From Clostridia bacterium (GTDB lineage Bacteria > Bacillota_A > Clostridia > Christensenellales > Aristaeellaceae): 41,378 nucleotides of DNA. A model generated the notes under the pieces. It ran no database searches. It was not told where the DNA came from and saw only the letters and a program-made list of their open reading frames with translations. Both the position numbers and the translations under genes were made by a program. This document shows, piece after piece, positions 24,611 to 32,427 of the stretch (within the stretch, counting starts at the first letter, position 1; each line of letters begins with the position of its first letter). The stretch lies in NCBI GenBank assembly GCA_017517815.1, contig JAFWYA010000015.1:1-41378 (forward strand), read 5' to 3'.

Positions 24611-24793
24611 ATGAAAACCACGTTCTATCTCAACGGTAAGAAGACCACCAGGAAGGCTGTGACCGAACTGATCAGCGCTGAGCGTCTCGAGCGGTACATC
24701 GAGGAGGCCAAAGAGTCTTTCTTTGAAGACCCGCTCACTGAGAACAGCTTCTGGCTTGGCGGCAGGAACACGCTCACCATCGAATTCAACTGA
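24611..24793 (+). CDS. Small hypothetical protein of the amidoligase operon (60 aa)
   Basis: 60 aa with CAAGGAGGT seven bases before the ATG. The sequence has a beta hairpin (TTFYLNGKKTTRKAV), one acidic helix (SAERLERYIEEAKESFFED) and a C-terminal strand. It is small and soluble and could be a peptide substrate or protein-binding partner of the amidoligase. It has its own copy of the structured leader, so it is likely a real gene despite the size. No family recognised. Confidence 0.65.
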   Translation: MKTTFYLNGKKTTRKAVTELISAERLERYIEEAKESFFEDPLTENSFWLGGRNTLTIEFN

Positions 24794-24898
24794 CACGGCT
24801 TTCAAATCAACCAAGAAATGACTTGACTTCTCTGCCCACGCGAGTGATGAATACCATGCCGCGAAGGCAGAAAGGTTTGAAATCAAGGAGGATATTGA

Positions 24899-25348
24899 AT
24901 GAAATACATCGCATACGGCTCAAACATGGTTAAGAAACAGATGGATTTTCGCTGCCCAAATGCCAGACTGATTGGAATGGGATATCTCCTGAATCACCGA
25001 CTGGAGTTTTACCTCCATGCGACTGTTGAGCAGACCTGCGCCCGCGGCTCGGCGGTTCCGGTTGCGGTGTGGGAAATCGACAAGGAAGACGAACTTAGCC
25101 TGGACCGGTATGAAGGTTACCCCAACTATTACACCAAGCAAAAGCGCAAGGTGCTCATGAACGACGGCTCTGAAATCGAGGGCATGATCTACATCATGAA
25201 ACGCATCAGGCCTTACCCTCCGACCAAGGAATATTATGGAGGAATTAAGAAGGCCTATGAAGACTTGGGCATTAGCTTTGAAATCGAGAAGGTTCTCTTG
25301 CCAGCGCTGAAAAGAAGCCTGTCTCGCGAGCGCGATTTTGGATGGTAA
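24899..25348 (+). CDS. Gamma-glutamylcyclotransferase-like (AIG2/GGCT fold) protein
   Basis: 149 aa from ATG with AAGGAGG six bases upstream. The substrate loop YGSNM (6-10) and the catalytic acid E72 in LDRYEGYP are intact, as in GGCT and related AIG2-like enzymes that release 5-oxoproline from gamma-glutamyl amines. Together with the upstream amidoligase it may form a make/break pair for gamma-glutamyl or similar amides, a linkage reported for amidoligase operons in comparative genomics. It is the last gene of the operon, followed by a terminator. The real substrate is unknown. Confidence 0.88.
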   Translation: MKYIAYGSNMVKKQMDFRCPNARLIGMGYLLNHRLEFYLHATVEQTCARGSAVPVAVWEIDKEDELSLDRYEGYPNYYTKQKRKVLMNDGSEIEGMIYIMKRIRPYPPTKEYYGGIKKAYEDLGISFEIEKVLLPALKRSLSRERDFGW

Positions 25349-25365
25349 ACCGATGCATGAAAGGA

Positions 25366-25395
25366 GCCGCTTCCAAATCGGGAGCGGCCTTTTTT
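25366..25395 (+). terminator. Terminator of the amidoligase operon
   Basis: GCCGCT (25366-25371) pairs with AGCGGC (25383-25388), followed by C and six T. Confidence 0.85.
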
Positions 25396-25506
25396 GTCTG
25401 TGGGGGCTTTCAAATCAGGGCATTTTAGGGGCTTTGTGGCGCTTTCAAATCAACCCGGATAACACGTGATGTTTCAAACGTGGCCAACGTAGCGGCAAAT
25501 TCGGCA

Positions 25507-25532
25507 AAAGAAAAGCGCCCCGAAGGACGCTT
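25507..25532 (-). terminator. Terminator of the 279-aa/91-aa operon
   Basis: AAGCGCCC (25513-25520) and GGACGCTT (25525-25532) pair with a mismatch around CGAA (TTCG loop on the minus strand). The minus strand then runs into TTTTC. It overlaps the stop of the 91-aa gene. Confidence 0.75.
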
Positions 25533-25533
25533 G

Positions 25534-25809
25534 CTATGATTCTGATTCGCTTTCACATTGCCGGTTCACCTCAGCCGTATGCTCCTGCTGCAGCTCACAA
25601 ATATACTTGCGCAGATTGTACAGGGCTGCGCCAATAGTGTCGAACGCAACTGCTGCCTGATGCTCGCCATTGGTATGAGCCAGTTTTGTCAGCGGCAGTG
25701 CATCTTCCTCGAACAGCACGACTGCACCTTCGATCAGCAATCGCATCTCGCTGACTGTATTGCCTGTGTTCCAGAGATAATTGTTGAGCGATTGCAGCCG
25801 CTGTTTCAT
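25534..25809 (-). CDS. Hypothetical protein (91 aa)
   Basis: All-helical 91-aa protein whose start overlaps the stop of the upstream 279-aa gene by ATGA, so it is translationally coupled. The centre (AVAFDTIGAALYNLRKYICELQQEH) is an amphipathic helix and the C-terminus is a short Glu/Ser-rich tail. The family is not recognised. Convergent to the amidoligase operon with terminators on both sides. Confidence 0.65.
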   Translation of the reverse strand: MKQRLQSLNNYLWNTGNTVSEMRLLIEGAVVLFEEDALPLTKLAHTNGEHQAAVAFDTIGAALYNLRKYICELQQEHTAEVNRQCESESES

Positions 25810-26645
25810 TCGTTTTTCACCCCGGCTTTCAAATCAAAACGCCTTGCTGCCTGCCGTTCCCTGTGTGCTTGCATGTCTGCAGTACTTTTGAATGCAGCAT
25901 AGCCATTAAGGTGGCTCATCAGGGTGCGACGCAGTTCCTTGTGCTGTGTGCCGCCAAAGCCCAGGCGCATCAACCAGCTGTTGGCATAGTATTTTTCGTT
26001 CTCAGGATTGACTTGCTGTTTGATGGAAACCCGGGTTGCAGTCTTCGCGCATTTCAATATTCTTGTGAAGAGTTCAGCATAAGTTTTCTGAAGCTCTGGG
26101 GTGCTCACACAGGGAGGTGCGTAGAAAATGAAGTTGTCGTTTTCAAATGTTATGCCGCGAATGCTGTCAGTATCGTTGGCACACTGGATACGCGCTTTGA
26201 AATCGTCTGCATTCGTAGGGGGACTGTCTGTGGTAGCCATGATAAAAGCTTCATCGATATGAACCGTATTGCTCTGCATCATGCGGTTCAGGATATATTG
26301 TTTGCTGCAAAGCATGCGCAAAAGGTTTATCAGCTGCGGAACTGTCCAGTCTGGAACTGGTAAGCTGACTGACACAGAGGCTGTATATGTTTCAGCCAAC
26401 GCTCCTGAATCAGCAGGTTCATTTTCAGGTTCAGCCTCCAGCCAGCCACGAGCAATGAGCAGGGGCCTGATGTTTTCGAGCGTTTTTTCATCGTTGCAGG
26501 TGATGGTGCCATCCATGTTCACGGTGATGGTTCCAATTTGGTATGTGCCGGACGGCATACCCATGTACGTAGCGCGCAGCATTGTATGCTCTGAAATTGC
26601 CTTGACCATATCCTTTCGGTTATCAGGGTGGGTGTTCAGAATCAT
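25806..26645 (-). CDS. ICE-associated 'virulence-related' family protein, amidoligase-like C-terminus
   Basis: 279 aa with AAGGAGGA upstream. The N-terminus (DNRKDMVKAISEH, then ATYMGMPSGTYQIG and a strand-rich DGT repeat) is typical of a family often labelled virulence-related protein on Firmicutes integrative elements; the label has no proven meaning. The C-terminal module (214-253, ENEKYYANSWLMRLGFGG, then HLNGYAAFK) matches the end of the amidoligase at 22980-23861 both in sequence and position. Catalytic motifs of the amidoligase are absent, so it is probably a non-enzymatic relative or partner. Preceded by shared promoter block copy B. Confidence 0.78.
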   Translation of the reverse strand: MILNTHPDNRKDMVKAISEHTMLRATYMGMPSGTYQIGTITVNMDGTITCNDEKTLENIRPLLIARGWLEAEPENEPADSGALAETYTASVSVSLPVPDWTVPQLINLLRMLCSKQYILNRMMQSNTVHIDEAFIMATTDSPPTNADDFKARIQCANDTDSIRGITFENDNFIFYAPPCVSTPELQKTYAELFTRILKCAKTATRVSIKQQVNPENEKYYANSWLMRLGFGGTQHKELRRTLMSHLNGYAAFKSTADMQAHRERQAARRFDLKAGVKNE

Positions 26646-26668
26646 AGAGGGGTCCTCCTTTTCCTTTG

Positions 26669-26706
26669 GGTATGGTATTGTTCACTCTGAAACCCATATA
26701 AGTCAA
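26669..26706 (-). promoter_or_regulatory. Shared promoter-like block, copy B
   Basis: On the minus strand TTGACTTATATGGG with CCATACC at its end, 24 bases before the start codon of the 279-aa gene, the same distance as in copy A. The first ten and the final seven positions are identical to copy A. Confidence 0.6.
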
Positions 26707-26761
26707 GATAAATTTTTGCCTTTGGTTTATCATAAAATTTATTACCCAGTTGTAACCAATA

Positions 26762-27150
26762 ATACAAAAGGATATCCTCACCGATGCTGCGGGTGAAAAT
26801 CGCGTAACTGTATTTTAAGGTGCGCGGCTTTCAGCAACAGATATAGAGCAGATGGAAGAGCAGTTTGTTCGGTCGGAGATACTCCTCTTAACGTTGGAGA
26901 TTCCAGAAGAAGCATTTGCCAAAGCTATCGAACTGGCTCAAAAATATGATGTGCGCATTGTCATTAATCCTGCGCCGTACTTCCCATGGGTGAATACCTA
27001 TCTGAAGGATGCATGGCTGTTAACCCCCAACCGCAGTGAAGCTTGTGGATTGCTTGGTTGTAAAAGCGAAAACTTGATAGAGTGTCTGAAAACGGCACCA
27101 TTTGAGCGAATGGTGGTAACACTCGGCGGTGACGGGGCGGTTTGCATGTC
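26762..27150 (+). pseudogene. Ribokinase/PfkB-family gene fragment (middle to C-terminal part)
   Basis: The conceptual product contains DILTDAAGENRVTVF, a stop codon (TAA at 26816-26818), then GARLSATDIEQMEEQF, LLLTLEIPEEAF, VIVIN-like PAP with LLTPNRSEA and VVTLGGDGAV, which are in ribokinase order. The N-terminal Rossmann-like part is missing on the left, and at about 27150 the reading frame runs into IS3 sequence. It is therefore a decayed gene with an in-frame stop, truncation on both sides and no ribosome site. Confidence 0.75.
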
Positions 27151-27564
27151 AGTTACCCAGAACTGATTGGGTCGTGTTTGTTCGAAGCAACGATTCAGCA
27201 GATTGGGATATTTGTGAACAGCCTGCTGGTAACGGGTATACGGTCTGCGGCGGCGAACAACCGACAGCAGGCTTAGCTTACGCATGACTCTCAGAATGGC
27301 TTTCACATTTACCACCTTGCCGATTTTGCGCTGGATCCAGCGCCGAACGCGGTGTATTCCATACGTCTGCTTACACAATCTCTGGCATTCCTCGATAAGG
27401 TCTATCAGCCACTGATCTTTTGTCTGCTTTCCTTGCCGGTTCCGCCATGCATAATAGCCACTGCGAGACACTTCGAATACCTCGCACATAGCTTGTATGC
27501 TGTACCGGCCGCGAAAACGCTCGATCACTCGATATTTCAGCTTCACCTCCTTCCAGCTTCGCAC
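27150..27564 (-). pseudogene. IS3-type orfB transposase, truncated
   Basis: Starts with GTG after AAGGAGG, overlapping the end of orfA as in other IS3 elements. The HTH_21-like region with SRSGYYAWRNRQ, then the linker, is followed by NQFWVTDM, the first catalytic Asp of the DDE domain, after which the sequence leaves the IS. No functional transposase can be made. Confidence 0.8.
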
Positions 27565-27844
27565 AGAAAATTTCGCAGTAATTCCACCTGCATACGCAGC
27601 TGTACAATCTCATTGCTGCGTTTTCTTCTTCGCTTGCAGACTCTTTACGTGGACGTCCCTTAGGCCTTGGAATATATCCTGCTGCAATTTTCCGTTCCTT
27701 CCGATTCTGACGATTGATGAGCTGTGCTACTTGTCTCTTGCTCAGTCCATATCTTGCACCGATTTCCCGATTCGTTTCGCCGCTTGCCTTCCTGGCTCGT
27801 ATTGCTTCTGTTAATTCTTCTACCTTTGTGTACTTCCTTGCCAT
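27543..27844 (-). pseudogene. IS3-type orfA (helix-turn-helix), frameshifted
   Basis: ATG follows CAGGAGG. The N-terminus has the helix-turn-helix EIGARYGLSKRQVAQLI and then GRPRKES. Downstream the natural orfA end NEIVQLRMQVELLRNFL, then CEAGRR stop, is read in another frame, so one base was lost or gained around 27620-27650. The native protein would bind the IS ends and regulate transposition. Confidence 0.75.
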
Positions 27845-27895
27845 ACAAACAACCTCCTGTCGTAGTTCTTATTCTACAACAGGAGGTCTCTTTTT

Positions 27896-28564
27896 TCATT
27901 TGTCCGTTATCTTGGGTACAGTCCACACAGCACTGCCAGCGTCTTTTTTATGGAAGAGCATCCACTGGAACACAGTTATATTGCTGTAGGTGTCGCTCCA
28001 TGCATCATGCCCGTTTTCAGGATAGATCGTCAGAATGGCATTTCCGCCGAAGCGGTTGACGGCATTCACCATCTTTTCCGATTCTTCCGGCAATACGGTC
28101 GTATCCTTTTGCCCATGGAATGCCCATACAGGCACATGCTTCAGCTGTGCGGCATTCGCATACATACCGCCGCCGCAAATGGGACAGATGGCTGCAAACA
28201 GCTCCGGCATACTCATCGCCAGCTGCCATACGGCGTATCCGCCCATGCTGGCTCCCATCAGGTATACCCGTTCAGGATCCGTGTAAGCTGCGTTTGTTAC
28301 ATGCCATACAAGTTTTTTCAATGACTGATAGATATCAACCCACGTACCTACAGAACATTGCGGTGCAATCACGACAAATGGAAAATCAGAATGTTTTTCG
28401 GTTAGTGTGAAAAACGGGTTTCCCTGTAGCCGATGGATGTCCTGGCTGCGCGATCCCATGCCATGAAGGAAAATGATCACCGGCCACCGTTTTGCCGGAT
28501 CGTAATCCCCGGGATACCGGATAATGTATGAAATCTCTTCAAACTGCCGTATTTCCTGATTCAC
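27896..28564 (-). CDS. Alpha/beta-hydrolase (carboxylesterase-like) with IS-derived C-terminus
   Basis: 222 aa from GTG at 28564, where AGGAG lies ten bases upstream. Nucleophile S106 in GASMGG, D154 in HGQKD and H186 in ENGHD complete the triad, and FLHGMG forms the oxyanion loop. Without a signal peptide it is cytoplasmic and probably removes acyl groups from imported oligosaccharides. The final residues VWTVPKITDK are read from the terminal repeat of the adjacent IS3 element, so the natural end was replaced. Because the catalytic core is intact, function may be kept. Last gene of the long right-hand operon. Confidence 0.82.
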   Translation of the reverse strand: MNQEIRQFEEISYIIRYPGDYDPAKRWPVIIFLHGMGSRSQDIHRLQGNPFFTLTEKHSDFPFVVIAPQCSVGTWVDIYQSLKKLVWHVTNAAYTDPERVYLMGASMGGYAVWQLAMSMPELFAAICPICGGGMYANAAQLKHVPVWAFHGQKDTTVLPEESEKMVNAVNRFGGNAILTIYPENGHDAWSDTYSNITVFQWMLFHKKDAGSAVWTVPKITDK

Positions 28565-28652
28565 AGCGTACACACTCCTGTCAAAGGATCAATATTGCAA
28601 TTCGTACACATGCCTCCGGCGCCCCCGGCGTTCTCACTGCAGTGGTTCACCG

Positions 28653-29342
28653 TTATACTTCAAATGTTTCACCGTATGCAGGTGTAAAACAGGGTCTTTG
28701 CTGTTTCGCCAAAAGGGCTTCCAGTTCCTCCGGCGTAACTCCCCCGGGCAAAATGCCATAGTGGAACGGAATCACCAGTCTGGCGTCAATGCGTTCCGCC
28801 AGCACAGCCGCATCCTGAGCATTCATGTTCTTGCCAACCCCGGCATTGAAACACAGGAAAGCCACATCCGGCTGATGGGGCACACGTGCCGCCAAATCGC
28901 ACAAAAGCGCCGTATCTCCGCTGAAATAGAGCGTTTTTCCTTCATGCACGATCTCATATCCCAGGGCATATCTGTCCGAATGGACAGCAGGCAGCGCGCG
29001 GATTTCAAAAGCACCCAGAGTCACTTTTGCTCCCTCATACAATTCAAAAAAGCAGGGACAGTCCTTCAGCACCGCATGGGAAGAGGGCGGGCCGGCAAAC
29101 ATCAGGCGGGGCTGCCTGTCAAGCAGCATCTGCACCGTTTGAGGGTCCGTGTGGTCGATATGCGCATGAGTGAAAAGAACCAGATCATAGTTCCTTTCCA
29201 GCCATTCCTGCTTCACCGGCAGCAGGCGATGCCTGTCCGCACGCCGCTCTCCCAGAGCGTCGCTCCAGTAGGGATCAAGAAGAACAGACGTTTTTCCATC
29301 ATCCAGAATAAAGCCGGATTCCCCCATCCATGTAATTTTCAC
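28653..29342 (-). CDS. Metallo-beta-lactamase-fold hydrolase (UlaG-like, possible lactonase)
   Basis: 229 aa from the GTG with AAGGAGG six bases before it; an earlier ATG abuts the ribosome site. H59-x-H61-x-D63-H64 (THAHIDH), a further conserved His in AVHSD, SGDT and HYG near the C-terminus form the two-metal site. The fold hydrolyses lactones, phosphodiesters and others; UlaG opens a lactone in ascorbate catabolism. In this operon, next to a sugar-type dehydrogenase and an acid-sugar dehydratase, a lactonase role is attractive but unproven. Confidence 0.85.
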   Translation of the reverse strand: MKITWMGESGFILDDGKTSVLLDPYWSDALGERRADRHRLLPVKQEWLERNYDLVLFTHAHIDHTDPQTVQMLLDRQPRLMFAGPPSSHAVLKDCPCFFELYEGAKVTLGAFEIRALPAVHSDRYALGYEIVHEGKTLYFSGDTALLCDLAARVPHQPDVAFLCFNAGVGKNMNAQDAAVLAERIDARLVIPFHYGILPGGVTPEELEALLAKQQRPCFTPAYGETFEV

Positions 29343-29353
29343 AGGCATCCTCC

Positions 29354-30115
29354 TTACGGCGCATTCTTGGGCAGGAACTGCGCATCCACGCCGCCATCCA
29401 CCACAAGCTCCGCGCCTGTAATCACTCTGGACTGATCGCACGCCAGGAAATAGGCCGAGTTGGCAATATCCTCAAAATCGGCGATATCGCCGATAGGCGA
29501 ACGGTCGCGGCGAACCTGCCGCCATTCCTCCGTCTGTGCTGCCCAGCGTGCAGTTTTAATGGAGCCCGAAACCACCACATTCACCCGAATGCCGTATTGA
29601 CCCCATTCCACTGCAAGGGCTTTGCTCAGCGAAACCAGACCGCCCTTGGAGGCGATGTACGCACTGCGGTCAGGAATGGCCCTGCGGGCCGTGTTGCTGC
29701 CAATCACCACGATGGATCCGCCGCCAGCGTCCTTCATCTGCCGGGCGGCTTCCCTCATCAGCGAAAAATTCCATACCAGATTGGTTTCAAGCACCTGACG
29801 CCAGTCTTCCAGCGGCACCTCCAGGGCTTTTTGTCCCATGCCCAAATCAGCCGCATTGAGCACCAGAGCCGAAAGGGCGATGCCTCGCTCCTGCAGGTTT
29901 TGGAACATCTGACGAACCGCTTCTTCACTTCCTGCCTGAGACTGGAAACCCTCTGCCTGTACCTTGAACTCTTCGGCAACGGACTGTGCCGCGACTTTGG
30001 CTTCCGCCTCGTTGCGGCTCGTGATTACAACATTCCATCCCTCCCGTGCAAAACGCCGGGCGATTGCAAAACCAGTGCCTCCGCTGGCACCTGTGATCAT
30101 CACAAACTTTTCCAT
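29354..30115 (-). CDS. Short-chain dehydrogenase/reductase
   Basis: 253 aa classical SDR: cofactor loop TGASGGTG (8-15), NAA in place of NNAG (87-89), N112, S140, Y153-x3-K157 (YIASK). Oxidoreductase using NAD(P)H in the cytoplasm. With a dehydratase, aldolase and lactonase candidate in the same operon it may oxidise the released sugar to a lactone, or reduce a keto intermediate. The gene ends 11 bases before the MBL gene starts. Confidence 0.9.
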   Translation of the reverse strand: MEKFVMITGASGGTGFAIARRFAREGWNVVITSRNEAEAKVAAQSVAEEFKVQAEGFQSQAGSEEAVRQMFQNLQERGIALSALVLNAADLGMGQKALEVPLEDWRQVLETNLVWNFSLMREAARQMKDAGGGSIVVIGSNTARRAIPDRSAYIASKGGLVSLSKALAVEWGQYGIRVNVVVSGSIKTARWAAQTEEWRQVRRDRSPIGDIADFEDIANSAYFLACDQSRVITGAELVVDGGVDAQFLPKNAP

Positions 30116-30171
30116 ATTGTTCCCCCTAAATGGCAGGCCGGTGAAACGTGTCCACCGGCCTTTTCCATGGC

Positions 30172-31071
30172 TTACAGCATGGTCTGGGAAATATCCAGAT
30201 TCTCGTTTTTGGAAGCTTCCAGTTCCTTGGACCAGTCCAGATCGCGGTATTCTTCACCACGGGGATCGGTCTGGATCCAGTTCACCAGTTCGCTGATCAT
30301 TTCATAGCTCCAGGCCTTGTCAATCTGAGCCGTGGTCCAGCGGCCGGCACGGATCATTTCAAAACCAAAGTCGTCCTTCACGTGGGTCTTGGCTGCGCCG
30401 TCCACCACTTCTTCCGCCAAGTGTGCCGGGATGAACAGCACGCCGCCGCCCGCGCCAAACACGATATCGCCAGGCAGAGCGATGGCCTTGCCGATGCGCG
30501 TAGGCGCATTGATGGACGTGATGCAGAACTCGCGAATGGGAGTCGGATCAACGCCGCGGTAGTACACCTGCGTATCTACCTTCTCCATCTGCTCCACGTC
30601 GCGAACGCCGCCCCAGATCACAGCACCGCCCGTCTTAGTACGGGTTTTGATGGCAGTGGTCAGATTGCCGCCCAGAAAGGTGCCCTTGTAGATCTTGTCG
30701 TACATGTCGCAGACAACCACGTCGCCTTCCACCAGGCTGTCGATCACCCACTGGTTAAACATGCCCTTGCGGCCTTCGCTTTCGCCCTGGTTCATCATCA
30801 CGTCAAACAGGTCCGGTCGGGTGGGCGCATAGCAGCAGGTGACAGCGCGGCCGATCAGCTTGCGGCCGTCGTTGTGCAGCGTTTTCAGATTGCCTTCAAA
30901 CTGGCTTTCGTAGCCCTTGAGGAAAATAGGCTTCCACACTTCTTCCAGCGTCATGCTTTTGAGGGCCTCCAGCACACGGTCGGGCACCTTGGGACGGCCG
31001 TCAGCAAAACGCTCACCCTTCCACAAAGGGGTCAGCTGAATGACAGTTTCCGGATCATAAAAACGAATCAT
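30172..31071 (-). CDS. RraA-like / class II pyruvate aldolase family protein
   Basis: 299 aa with a central RraA-like domain (about 70-230). The loop GGNLTTAIKTRTKTGGAVIWGGVRD (about 133-157) carries the conserved G-x-x-RD site, and PGDIVFGAGGGVLFIPA forms the second conserved segment. Family members are either regulators of RNase E or metal-dependent HMG/CHA aldolases that cleave hydroxy-keto acids. RNase E regulation is unlikely here in a sugar operon of a Firmicute, so an aldolase is preferred. N- and C-terminal extensions make it longer than typical RraA (about 160 aa). Confidence 0.82.
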   Translation of the reverse strand: MIRFYDPETVIQLTPLWKGERFADGRPKVPDRVLEALKSMTLEEVWKPIFLKGYESQFEGNLKTLHNDGRKLIGRAVTCCYAPTRPDLFDVMMNQGESEGRKGMFNQWVIDSLVEGDVVVCDMYDKIYKGTFLGGNLTTAIKTRTKTGGAVIWGGVRDVEQMEKVDTQVYYRGVDPTPIREFCITSINAPTRIGKAIALPGDIVFGAGGGVLFIPAHLAEEVVDGAAKTHVKDDFGFEMIRAGRWTTAQIDKAWSYEMISELVNWIQTDPRGEEYRDLDWSKELEASKNENLDISQTML

Positions 31072-31097
31072 AGAAGTATTTCTCCTTCCTGCAGGCT

Positions 31098-32402
31098 TTA
31101 TGCCAGCACAAGCGTCAGTTTTTGATCTTTGCCAACATGCAGGTTACCCTTTACGGTGCAGCCATCCTTTTCAGCCGTCACTTGATATTCGCCCTTGAAA
31201 CCGCGCAGCGCCACATTGCCATTTGCATCAGCAATTTTCAGTTCATTGGTCATCCACTCGCGCTTGATGAGTTCATACAGCGCGTAATAGCTGGGCTTTT
31301 CCTTAAAATTCTGATCCATCAGGCAGCCGAGGCAGTCGCCTTCGTTCTTCCAGGCCAAACCATCCTTGAAGTTCCAGTAGATGACGCCAGCCATGTTTTC
31401 GACGCTGAACCACAGGCGGTAGAGGTTGCGTGCGATCTCGGCCTGCAGCGCCTCGCCCTGCTGACGGGTGCCTTCAAAGGTGGAAGGAATGGTGACTTCA
31501 GAAATGAACATCGGCAGGCCCAGCTTGTTGAACAGCTCATAGGTTTTAAGCATTTCCGTCAGGCCCATCTTTTCGTCACGAATGTGTTCCATACCGGCCT
31601 GAGGCGTGAACAGATGATACTGAATACCCAGCGATTTGATCGGCAGCTTTTTGTCCATCACTCGCTTGGCGACTTCATAATACTTTTCACGCATGCGGTT
31701 ATGGACGTGGCTTGCCTCGTTCAGTTCCGTATCCACACTTTCGGGGAATACGTTCTGAATGGCCTCAAAGGCCCAGTCGACCATGGTAAATTCATCATCC
31801 AGCAGGCAGAAGTCCGGGGTGCGGCGAGGCGCACAGAAGGCTTCGTTAATGACGTCTACGATGTCCAGCTTGTCGCCGCAGTGCTCGGCAACCTTGCGGA
31901 AGTAGTTGGCAATCTGCTTTTTCAGTTCCTCCGGGTCTTTGGACGCCCAGTCCGGACACCAGCGTTCGCAGAAAAGCGGCTGGCCCTTGACTTTCAGGTT
32001 GTACTTTTCAGCAAACTTGATGATGCGGTCAATGGGCGGGCGGCGGAAAATATCCAGCACGCCCTCTTCAAAGCGGAACTTATCAGGTTCAAACTCCGTC
32101 ACAGCCCAGCACAGCGTGGTGGTAACCAGGTTGAACAGGCGGCCAAAGCTGTCCTGATATTCCATTTCCTGTTCGCCCAAATCGCCCACCATCAGGCCGT
32201 TGCAGCCGAACACAAACTCGTGATCCAGCTGGCGCACGGTGATCTCAGCCTCAGGCACAGGCTTACCCTCAGCATCAACCACCTGCACTTCAAAGTCTGC
32301 CTTGCGGTTTTTTTCGATATTGGCATCGATCTGCGGGTTGATTTGATCCCATGCAGCACGATACGCTTCATAATCCTTCTGGAAGGGCAGATTCGTGATC
32401 AT
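31098..32402 (-). CDS. GH10 family endo-beta-xylanase-like enzyme, cytoplasmic
   Basis: 434 aa. After a beta-sandwich-like N-terminal region (about 35-70) comes a GH10 TIM barrel with acid/base E187 in DVINEAF and nucleophile E302 in FISEVTIPS. A C-terminal strand-rich domain (about 385-434) is present. No signal peptide, unlike secreted xylanases, so it should act on imported short beta-1,4-linked xylooligosaccharides or other glycosides. Some family positions are altered (HxxF for typical WDVVNE), so substrate range should not be assumed. In the middle of the ten-gene operon. Confidence 0.86.
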   Translation of the reverse strand: MITNLPFQKDYEAYRAAWDQINPQIDANIEKNRKADFEVQVVDAEGKPVPEAEITVRQLDHEFVFGCNGLMVGDLGEQEMEYQDSFGRLFNLVTTTLCWAVTEFEPDKFRFEEGVLDIFRRPPIDRIIKFAEKYNLKVKGQPLFCERWCPDWASKDPEELKKQIANYFRKVAEHCGDKLDIVDVINEAFCAPRRTPDFCLLDDEFTMVDWAFEAIQNVFPESVDTELNEASHVHNRMREKYYEVAKRVMDKKLPIKSLGIQYHLFTPQAGMEHIRDEKMGLTEMLKTYELFNKLGLPMFISEVTIPSTFEGTRQQGEALQAEIARNLYRLWFSVENMAGVIYWNFKDGLAWKNEGDCLGCLMDQNFKEKPSYYALYELIKREWMTNELKIADANGNVALRGFKGEYQVTAEKDGCTVKGNLHVGKDQKLTLVLA

Positions 32403-32427
32403 TCTTTTCTCCTCCTTGACAGATGCA

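Larger units (their letters stand above)
24797..25837. repeat. Dispersed 13-14 bp repeat GGCTTTCAAATCAA
   Basis: Copies lie at 24797-24810 (14 bases), 25405-25417 (13 bases), 25441-25453 (GCTTTCAAATCAA) and 25824-25837 (14 bases). The last is inside the coding end of the minus-strand 279-aa gene, where it encodes FDLKA. Two of them fall in the otherwise empty spacer between the two convergent operons (25396-25506). Confidence 0.5.
27150..27925 (-). mobile_element. IS3-family insertion sequence, 5' part only
   Basis: The left terminal repeat on the minus strand is TGGACTGTACCC, eight bases, then GGACA, ending at about 27925. It is followed by an orfA start and an orfB that stops at the start of its catalytic core. 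The rest of the element, including its right end, is missing; the break lies at the junction with the ribokinase fragment. Confidence 0.8.

Noticed and set aside
25396..25453. CRISPR-like array from the GGCTTTCAAATCAA copies
   Set aside because: The repeats are too short and unevenly spaced, and no cas genes are present.
13259..26739. 13-bp inverted match (TTTATCATAAAAT) between 13258-13270 and 26727-26739 as element ends
   Set aside because: It is AT-rich and inverted, whereas a tyrosine recombinase leaves direct repeats; chance is more likely.
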